Positions 6,680 through 12,970 of a stretch of 12,970 nucleotides of DNA are shown here, one piece after another (the first letter of the stretch is position 1; each line of letters begins with the position of its first letter). Source of the DNA: Euperipatoides rowelli (lineage: Eukaryota > Onychophora > Udeonychophora > Euonychophora > Peripatopsidae); NCBI GenBank assembly GCA_003024985.2, contig PXIH01S0017029.1. One strand, given 5' to 3'. A program made the translations under genes and the position numbers. The notes beneath the pieces are model-generated. The model saw only the letters and a program-made list of their open reading frames with translations. It did not search any database and had not been told where the DNA came from.

Positions 6680-7200
6680 TAATCCTTTTGGCCGTTGTCT
6701 TTGTAATAATCATCATAGAGCTTTTATTTTTAATAAAGAGAATTGCCTGATGTTAGTCCAGTCCTTAAGATCATCCAGCTATTCTCTTCTCAGTCTTCTC
6801 AAGTTTTTTTCCCTCTGTCCATCCCCTAATGGCTATTACTAGTCTAATTCCTTTAGATCCTCTCAAGACAAGCCTCAGACTATTTCTATTTGCTCTTCCT
6901 TATTTCATCCAAAAGACTACAATCACCTACCCATCTTTTCCACACTTCCTCAGTCATTTCTGATCAAATCTGTCCATTTTATGTTCAACATTGTTCTTGC
7001 ACACCAGATATCAAAAAGCATTGATTGATCTTTTCTAAATCTTTAGTTAAAGTCCAAGTCTCAGCCTCCATATAGGCCTACTGTAAGAAAACTAACCACA
7101 CATAGCATTTTAACATCTCAGAAATTCTTTTTGTTTCCAAAATGCATAAATTAAATATGTATTTCTATTTTAAAATTTTGATTGTTTTTGTAAATAAAAT
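6680..7200 (-). mobile_element. Degraded LINE reverse-transcriptase C-terminal region
   Basis: On the minus strand, a series of shifted frames spells the end of a non-LTR retrotransposon polymerase ORF. From high to low coordinates: LETKRISEMLKCYVWLVFL (about 7140-7084), AETWTLTKDLEK (about 7063-7028), FDIWCARTMLNIKWTDLIRN (about 7015-6956), EEVWKRWVGDCSLLDEIRK (about 6952-6896), and RGKKNLRRLRRE, a stop, then LDDLKDWTNIRQ (about 6813-6743). These correspond to the KCYVWSVLLYGxETWTL, WxxRMLxIxWxD, EEV...LLxxIxxRK and GRPRxxWxDDIKxWT blocks that follow the polymerase domain in many animal LINEs. The GHxxRM block between the last two is lost. Several stops and frameshifts show it is dead. The catalytic polymerase motifs (such as YxDD) would lie further upstream on this strand, and I cannot recognise them. 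The clade is not assignable from this piece. Confidence 0.8.
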
Positions 7201-7219
7201 ATATAATTTTTTTTTTTAA

Positions 7220-7768
7220 AACCCACAAATAAATAAAAAATTGAAACTAGTCATAACAATTGCCAATTTTACTTTTAACATAAATCATTTTACTTAAAAA
7301 ATTTGATTTTGGTTAGAAATGAAAGAAAAATTTATGAGCATAAATTTTCCTTTTCTAAACCAAATCAATCACATATTTCTTTTTCTTTTGAAATAACTTG
7401 ATTTTTATTTTAAAGAAGTTGGTATTGTTTAAATTTAATTATACTGGAAATTCATTTTGATTTTGTATTGTATACAGTTGAGCAAGCACATACTTATTTT
7501 AAATTCTAAAATACACTGCAGAATATTATTTTGTTTATTTCATTTTAAGCTTTACTAGTATACTGTAACTAGTTTTACAAATTATTGAATGAAGTATATT
7601 AAATGGCTGCAACTCANTTATATTGATTGGCAATACGATAAAAGAAAGAAGTAATTTCATGCTCCTAAAATAAAAGAATCACATCTCGCAAATTTAAATA
7701 TTGACCATCCATTCTGTTTTTTGATGAATTATGGGTATTTCCACTGAGCCCGATTGATTTTACTCGGA
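7220..7768. other. AT-rich spacer with an ambiguous base
   Basis: AT-rich DNA without a recognisable gene. It may include strongly decayed upstream LINE sequence next to 7200. Base 7617 is N, an unresolved call. Confidence 0.5.
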
Positions 7769-7770
7769 GA

Positions 7771-8198
7771 ATTTATGGCATAATAGGAGTGTGCTCAAAA
7801 ATTATTTAACCTCCGACTTTTCTGTGTCCAGAATCTGCTCTGATGATCACAATCTGCTCTGAAATATTTAACATAAGCGCCCGTTGTCATTGCGAAGAAC
7901 ACCAGTATCTAGAATTTGGAAGTCATGTGATCAAGATGGATAGCATCCTTAATTTTTTTTATTTACATTCCTAACCTTAACGTGACCTAAAACCCTAACT
8001 CCAACTAAGTGTGAAATCCACTATACCACAACCCTATGATAATCTTGCGATGAAATAATCATTTTTGATCGATTTTGATCATTTTGACACAACTGTAATG
8101 ACGAAAATACATGCATGTTGCACAGATGTTAAAAAGTGGTAAAATGGGACTTAGGCCTTCCAGTTTTTAGGTACTTCTCAAAGAACTACTTTTCAAGA
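7771..8198. repeat. Tandem duplication, first unit (about 428 bp)
   Basis: This unit begins ATTTATGGCATAATAGGAGT and ends ACTACTTTTCAAGA. It is repeated head-to-tail at 8201-8615, beginning ATTTATGGCACAATTGGAGT and ending in the same words. The offset between copies is 430 bases at the start and 417 at the end, so small insertions and deletions have built up. One is an extra stretch around 7830-7860, where this unit has two CTGCTCTGA words. Each unit contains about 120 bases of unique flank plus one MITE. Confidence 0.92.
7901..8178 (+). mobile_element. hAT-like MITE, copy A, damaged left end
   Basis: The right end (CAGTTTTTAGGTACTTCT) and the interior match copy B closely. The left end reads ACCAGTATCTAGAATTTGGA and then lacks the part of the inverted end that copy B retains (the CCTAAGTCTCATTTAG section). 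It is flanked by CGAAGAAC (7893-7900) and CAAAGAAC (8179-8186), which agree at 7 of 8 positions and are taken as the target-site duplication. Internal landmarks include CCTAACCTTAACGTGACC, CCCTAACTCCAACTA and the repeated GATCGATTTTGATCA block. It has no coding capacity. Confidence 0.75.
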
Positions 8199-8200
8199 TA

Positions 8201-8615
8201 ATTTATGGCACAATTGGAGTGTGTTCAAAATTATTTAACTCCAACTTTTCTGTCTGCTCTGAAATATTTAACATAAGTGCCCGTTGTCATTGCGAAGAAC
8301 ACAAGTATCTAGAAACGGGAAGACCTAAGTCTCATTTAGTCGTAGGATCAAGAAGGATAGCAGCCTTAATTTGTTTTATTTACAATCCTAACCTGACCAT
8401 TAACCTGAACCCTAACTCCAACTACATGTGAAATCCACTATACCCCAACCCTATGATAACCTAGAGGTGAAATAATCATTTTTGATCGATTTTGATCATT
8501 TTGACACAACTGTAATGACGAAAATACATGCACATTGCACAGATGTTAAAAAGTGGTAAAATGGGACTTAGGCCTTCCAGTTTTTAGGTACTTCTCAAAG
8601 AACTACTTTTCAAGA
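8201..8615. repeat. Tandem duplication, second unit (about 415 bp)
   Basis: This is the second head-to-tail copy of the unit at 7771-8198. The junction is immediate, and no sequence separates the units beyond two bases. Since both units carry the MITE in the same position with the same flanking duplication, the MITE inserted first and the segment was duplicated afterwards. Confidence 0.92.
8301..8595 (+). mobile_element. hAT-like MITE, copy B, both ends present
   Basis: This element is about 295 bp. The left end reads AAGTATCTAGAAACGGGAAG then ACCTAAGTCTCATT. The reverse complement of the right end reads AAGTACCTAAAAACTGGAAG then GCCTAAGTCCCATT, giving inverted ends of about 34 bp. It is flanked by CGAAGAAC (8293-8300) and CAAAGAAC (8596-8603), 7 of 8 identical. 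Copy C at 3288-3576 has the same end words (AGTGTCTAGAAAC, TAAGT..CATT) and the same interior in inverse orientation, so the three form one family. A short frame through this copy is an accident of the repeat and is not a gene. Confidence 0.8.
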
Positions 8616-8619
8616 GATA

Positions 8620-10135
8620 TCCAATGTCAAGCACAGTGAAAAAGATATGTCGTTTCAATAAATTTAAAATTCTCGTACAATTGATGTTTGGGTGGACTGC
8701 CTCTAGGCTTCGGACATATTTTTGGATTTCCAGATTATCTGGAGCAATCCTGGATGGCTTGCAACCCTAGCAGCTGCCATTTAACAACAGTCTATTCCCG
8801 ATTATTTTTAATAGTGTGAGCTGTAAATATAATGTTATACAAAAGTTGATCAATAATTCATGGCATTAATTTCAGTATGGGTAGTTTTTATTTAATAGCT
8901 TGGACATTCAAAGAAATTTCAGAATTTGGGATGGATAGGCAAAGTGTTTTAAAGCTTATTTTCTAATTTTGATAAAATAAACCATAATTACCTTGACTTA
9001 AAAAAAAATTAACCTTTCTGACAGCATATTTTTTTTTGTATTTGTGAGAGGGTATGTGTGTTTGGTATTAAAAAGCTAATGAGGGAAACTGCCACTTTGA
9101 ATATTAGCCTTAGCCTTGACTGGTTTTATCAAGTTTTACTTAAAACATATTTTAACTAAATTTGTTAGCTGCAGATTTTCATTGAATCTGTTCCCAAGTG
9201 TATTAAAACAGTTGTTTATGCATGTGTTATTAGAAATGTTGCAATTTTAATGATTCTATTATTATTTTCTGCAAAGTCAATTCCCCAGATTGTTGAGATT
9301 ACTTGGAAAAAGGAAGAGTGGTATCAAATTGCATGTTGGTGATAATCCAAAGTAATTAATGTGCAAATATTTATTTTATTAAATTAATTTATTGATTAGA
9401 AAATTTCTTAAATATGATTAGTGTTTGGATTGCTGAGTTTAATTGAATTCAAAACACCATTGTGTTGATAACTAATTTCCTTCATAATTTAGGTATTGTT
9501 GCCAAATTATTTTTTTTTCCTACGATTGACTAAATTATTTGACATTCCCATTTAATATACAGTAATTTCCGTTTTTAAATTATGCAAATTTTATGTTTAT
9601 ATTCTTTAAATAGGCCTACTATTGTAATTTATGGCACTTCTTCTATAATAGTTTATAGGCCTAATCAAGAACCGCTTAACTTAATCATTTATTTATTTAG
9701 TTTTTTTTAATGCAATTTGATAAATTTTGTTTAATAAGTTTTGAAGATCCAATTAAGAAAGATATTTATATATAGCCTACAGTATACACTATTTACAAAA
9801 TAATTATAAACATTCTAGTTTATAATTTATTATTGGTAAAGGGGGAAAAAATAATCATAAATTCCTCTCTTAACAAATATTTGGGCAAACATGCCCATTC
9901 AGATTATAGAAATATTGGGAATAAAATACCAGAAAATTATTTTAAATTATTATACTCTGATAGAAAATTTAAAAAGGATATTGATGTATTAAAAAAAACA
10001 CAACAAACAAAAACAAATTTATTATATTTGTTGAAGACGGTTGTTTAAATTTTATAAGCTACCCTACTAAATTTGATTTAAAAGATATAGTTGATTTTGG
10101 CACAGTATAATGCATATATACCATGGTAAAATTGT
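8620..10135. other. Long AT-rich stretch with no convincing gene
   Basis: Mostly unremarkable AT-rich DNA with T runs near 9032 and 9510. On the minus strand, about 8772 down to 8700 reads CTAGGGTTGCAAGCCATCC followed by a CCAGATAATCTGG palindrome, which looks like the end of an interspersed repeat, but no opposite end is found. Around 9612-9664, 9774 and 9781 the TAGGCCTA / AGCCTACAG words begin to cluster. A lysine- and asparagine-rich frame at 9833-10048 reflects A-rich composition; I do not accept it as a gene. Confidence 0.45.
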
Positions 10136-10600
10136 CTGGAGACCCATGCTATTAGAGACCACCTGCCTTTAAAGACCAAAATTTCTTTGCACCAATCAAT
10201 TTTTCGCACAAATGACCTCTTATTAAAGACCACCTCTCTAACGTTACCAGTGGCCAGTCTTTTTAAATTCCAAGCATTGAATTCAGCCTTTTTTGTAAGA
10301 CCACGAGTTGTAAAAAGTGTGCCTTTTCCTTTATTCACAGACAAAATTAATTAAAAAAAGCAAATTTAAATAAATGTGTAAATGCCTTACAATATAACAT
10401 TGTACTGTATTGGGCTTTTTGAGAGAGCACTGCTTGTTTGAAAAAGGGGAAAGTTTATTTTTGAAATCAACTCCTTTGAAAGACTGTTATTTTATAGCAG
10501 AAGAGGTGGCCTCTGAAAACAGGTCTTCTGTTGAGAGACCACCTGTTTCGAGAGACTGTTATTTCATGGCAGATTGGGTGGTCTCTCAAGGCACTGTAAT
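10136..10600. repeat. Foldback array of AGAGACCACCT motifs
   Basis: The motif AGAGACCACCT or a close variant occurs on the plus strand at 10154-10164, 10225-10235 and 10534-10544, and inverted (AGGTGGCCTCT, GGGTGGTCTCT) at 10504-10514 and 10577-10587. Spacing between like-oriented neighbours is about 71 and 73 bases. The right half contains a 72-bp direct repeat: AGACTGTTATTTTATAGCAG (10481) and AGACTGTTATTTCATGGCAG (10553). Left arms in one orientation and right arms mostly in the other, with internal sub-repeats of constant period, resemble a foldback transposon. The borders are not fixed, and no target duplication is evident. A plus-strand frame across the right half is explained by the repeat and is not called a gene. 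Confidence 0.55.
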
Positions 10601-10918
10601 AAAATTTTCTTTTACTTTTATTACTGTCATTTTTATAATTACAACTGACAGTATATATAGGCTACTGTAGTTTAAGATTTGAATAGAATTAAAAGTCTCG
10701 GAAAAGTACCACATAACCTATAGTAATAAAATAAATAATAGGCTAAATAAATAAAATAAACCTATTATTAGCCTACTATTGATATGCAAATGAACAAAGA
10801 ACAATAGAAGTTATACTGAGTTTAGATAATTTCCAATAATAAAAATCCAAGACTAAACATCTGAAGGCCTAAAATTATACAGTACCCTAGCCTAACAGTA
10901 TTAAATATTTTAATAATA

Positions 10919-10926
10919 GTCTAGGC
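10919..10926. repeat. Left 8-bp target duplication of the hAT element
   Basis: GTCTAGGC here corresponds to ATCTAGGC at 11262-11269, matching 7 of 8 positions; an 8-bp duplication is the hAT hallmark. Confidence 0.8.
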
Positions 10927-11261
10927 CAGTGTTTCCCATTTAATAAAATTTGGCCACAGAATTCTTGCAAACGTGTTTAAAATTTGCGGAACCCCAACCT
11001 TAAGCTTCGGCCACAATATGGCTCCACTATCACTTGTTTAAGTTCTCGTCCACTGCCCCAGAATAGCTTCTCTTTGCAGTTTGAGCTTCTACAGTCAGGT
11101 ACACATTAATGTACATACAATCCATTAAAATGTTTAAATAGTTTATTATTCTTTTTTTTTTTAAATATTCAAATGTTATTGTGATGTAACTTACTCATGG
11201 AACCCTAATGTTCGCTTCATGAAACCCTAGGGCTCCAGGGAAGACTATTTGGGAAACACTG
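10927..11261. mobile_element. Non-autonomous hAT element, complete, 335 bp
   Basis: The element starts CAGTGTTTCCCA (10927-10938) and ends with the exact inverse TGGGAAACACTG (11250-11261). These 12-bp terminal inverted repeats beginning with CAG are typical of the hAT superfamily. It is flanked by 8-bp target duplications (7 of 8 identical). The interior is non-coding. It carries several copies of a subterminal word, GGAACCCCAA / GGAACCCTAA / GAAACCCTAG, near both ends, consistent with transposase-binding subterminal repeats of hAT elements. Mobility would depend on a transposase encoded elsewhere. One mismatch in the target duplication suggests the insertion is not recent. Confidence 0.88.
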
Positions 11262-11269
11262 ATCTAGGC
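11262..11269. repeat. Right 8-bp target duplication of the hAT element
   Basis: ATCTAGGC here pairs with GTCTAGGC at 10919-10926. Confidence 0.8.
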
Positions 11270-12824
11270 TATTAGGCCAGTCATATGGTAGGAAAAAAAA
11301 ACAGAAATCGTAAATAATTACCCACACTCTTGTACTGTAGCCTATATAGGCTACTGTATAAATAATCATTGTCTTTATTGTTTATATTTTCTTTAATTTC
11401 TTGTTAATGTTGATTCATGCATGCAAAGAATAAGACGTTTGAGTTGCGCATTGTTTACTTTCAATTGCCACATTTACTATTTGATAGGAAATGGAATTGT
11501 GAACAATGTGTGAGCTATGTATGCGCAGACTGTGTAAATTAATTCATGTGTTTTAAATTTTATTCATGTCTGATTTAAATGCTTGCAAACTTGAAATAAA
11601 ATAAATCTATATTAAATAGTTTTTTTTTTTTTATTCGTTGGTTATGCAAACATCATTCCAGCAAATATAATTTATTTTGTCATATTATTTCTGTGATTGG
11701 GGTGGCATGTCATTCCAAGGAGTATGTACCAGGCCCACTGGCATGTATGTACGGTATGGTTCGTTGGCGTTTTTGTTACTGTTATATTGTTTTACAATAA
11801 ACCAAATCAGACTTCCAGCCTAGCTTATCTTGCGTTGTGTGTTATTTCATCCTCTTCCCAGAGATATACTGTGTGTATACAGGCTGTATGTGTGTGTGTG
11901 CAATAACTAAACACTAAAATCTAAAAAAAAAAAATTGCAGGGTGCTAAGAGCTCTCCAACCTTTTACCTATATTCTGCTCATGGTGCTGATGTAAACATA
12001 TAAATGTGAGAAAGAATTTTCAAATACCAATTTATTTTTCATAAATTTATTAATATTTTCTGTTTTAAAGGAGGTAAAAAAATAATTAAACATATTTTGT
12101 TTAGTTCATTATGAGGAATCCAAATCTGTAAACCAAAATAAGTAGGCTATTAAAATTTTTTTTTTTATTATTTTTTTTTCTGTAATCTCGGAGATCATGA
12201 TAAAATAGACATCATCCGATGTAACGACTAGAAAAAAAATGGTTCGTGTTGGTTTAACCTTCAAAGCATGACCTCTGCAAGTAATGCCTTTTTTAAAGTT
12301 AAATTGTTCACCAAAATTTATTTTTATTCATAAAATATCCTAAGCTTTTGAAATAAATAAAGTTATTTTTATATCAAATCTTTCTATATAGGCTACTGTG
12401 TCCACGAACGTCGATAGCTTGTACGGGTCCTAGGCAAAATATTTTTACGCCCCTTGTTCATGAAAATTGATAAGCTTTTTTTGTTTGTGTGGATGTTTTT
12501 TAATCTTGGGTGTGTCTACAGTATGGCATAGTGAACGCATTATTGTTATTTATTTATTCTACAAAATAAACGGTTCAAAGAACCTATTACAGTTTTTGGA
12601 TTTGAATTGATGAAAAATACAGCACATCTCAAATACAAAAGTAATATACATACCGTAATATATTGTAAATATACAGTAAGAGTGAAATATAAAGAAAAAA
12701 AAGGGAAAAAAAAATCAAACATAAAAAACCAATCTGACAAGACTGACATACAACAACAACAAAAAAAATGCAAAATTCATTGTGGTAGAATATTTCGTAA
12801 TTTAAATTTAAAGCAATTATATAA
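11270..12824. other. AT-rich stretch with short repeats and no convincing gene
   Basis: This region contains the palindrome at 11337-11354, a short GT run at about 11888-11900, T or A runs near 11621-11632, 11923-11934, 12159-12179 and 12698-12712, and scattered TATAGGCTACTG words (11348, 12389). An AATAAA at about 11798 follows a slightly less AT-rich stretch (11700-11830), but no open frame there looks protein-like. The minus-strand frame at 12546-12773 is low-complexity Phe/Cys sequence from A-rich and CAA-rich DNA and is not a gene. Confidence 0.45.
11337..11354. repeat. Perfect 18-bp palindrome
   Basis: GTAGCCTATATAGGCTAC is its own reverse complement. It joins two opposite copies of the TATAGGCTACTG word that recurs across the 9.6-12.4 kb region, for example at 10658-10667 and 12388-12397, so it may be a head-to-head junction of a short repeated motif. 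Confidence 0.85.
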
Positions 12825-12970
12825 TACTAGCTTTAGTACCCGGCATTGCCTGGGTGTCCCTTGTTCCGTTATCCCCCCCACCCCAAAAAATGCAAAAGTT
12901 TATTTATATTGTCTACAATATGGAACCTATCCCCAAGCCAAATATCAAGTCTCTGCCATGTTGGGAAGTA
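12825..12970 (+). mobile_element. Start of a dispersed repeat, cut by the window end
   Basis: From TACTAGCTTTAGTACCCGGC the composition changes sharply to GC-richer DNA with ACCCGGCA-T-TGCCTGGGT (12838-12855), a short hairpin with one G-T pair, then a C-rich patch (12872-12884). The CTAGCTxTAGTACCCGGCxTTGCC(T/C)GGGT opening and the later CCAAATATCAAGTCTCTGCCAT-type words resemble the border of an interspersed repeat found in many animal genomes, which I believe is retrotransposon-derived. The assignment is from memory of the pattern and the far end is outside the window. Confidence 0.5.

Noticed and set aside
6594-6842. Plus-strand open frame of 82 codons
   Set aside because: It is Phe/Leu/Ser-rich and largely antisense to the degraded LINE polymerase, where codon structure is clearly on the minus strand.
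8219-8431. Plus-strand open frame of 70 codons
   Set aside because: It crosses from duplicated flank into MITE copy B; the homologous frame in copy A is broken, so it is a by-product of a non-coding repeat.
8700-8772. hAT-like end CTAGGGTTGCAAGCC on the minus strand
   Set aside because: It resembles an interspersed-repeat terminus, but no matching opposite end or target duplication is visible nearby, so it is mentioned only in the spacer entry.
9833-10048. Plus-strand open frame of 71 codons rich in Lys, Asn and Leu
   Set aside because: The composition follows from the A-rich DNA, there is no ATG at its beginning, and I see no motif. It is a weak candidate that a database search could revive.
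10078-10670. Open frames on both strands in the AGAGACCACCT array
   Set aside because: Explained by the repeated units; the plus-strand translation itself contains the DNA repeat (LKDCYF...SRDCYF).
11697-11906. Plus-strand open frame of 69 codons
   Set aside because: It ends in a GT-repeat-coded Val/Cys run and has no recognisable pattern; chance is likely.
12546-12773. Minus-strand Phe/Cys-rich open frame
   Set aside because: Low-complexity product of A-rich and CAA-repeat DNA.

Overview
The window reads as non-coding DNA from an animal nuclear genome. It is strongly AT-rich (roughly 70% by eye), full of poly-A and poly-T runs and short hairpins, has no long intact open frame, and contains eukaryotic transposon types (hAT-like elements, MITEs, a LINE remnant) alongside decayed protein-coding fragments. 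There are no bacterial signals such as closely packed genes, Shine-Dalgarno sites or operons. Many copies of TAGGCCTA or TATAGGCTACTG-type words, and interspersed elements with CCTAACCCTAACTCC-like interiors, fit a marine invertebrate or fish genome. An echinoderm-like or other marine deuterostome is my guess, at low confidence. One ambiguous base (7617) marks a sequencing or assembly uncertainty.

Layout. 1-870: AT-rich DNA holding an 11-bp tandem repeat and a broken FKBP-type peptidyl-prolyl isomerase copy on the minus strand. 870-2160: AT-rich DNA with a perfect 15-bp-stem hairpin and two faint minus-strand coding relics. 2382-2732: a foldback, MITE-like element. 2844-3083: a plus-strand frame that could be a terminal exon, with a poly-A signal downstream. 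3278-3586: a complete small hAT-like MITE with an exact target duplication. 4020-4800: short direct, inverted and tandem repeats. 4800-5335: a decayed minus-strand coding relic of unknown family. 6100-6450: a G14 run, a hairpin and a diverged direct repeat. 6680-7200: the decayed C-terminal end of a LINE reverse-transcriptase ORF, minus strand. 7769-8615: a head-to-tail duplication of about 420 bp, each half carrying a copy of the same MITE family seen at 3.3 kb. 10136-10600: a foldback array of AGAGACCACCT motifs. 10927-11261: a complete 335-bp non-autonomous hAT element with matching target duplication. 12825-end: the start of another dispersed repeat, cut by the window edge.

I find no intact gene and no pathway linking the pieces. 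The window is best described as an intergenic or intronic graveyard of mobile elements and pseudogene fragments. The best-supported new observations are the MITE family with its target duplications and secondary tandem duplication, the hAT element, the FKBP pseudogene, and the unidentified decayed coding relic at 4.8-5.3 kb.
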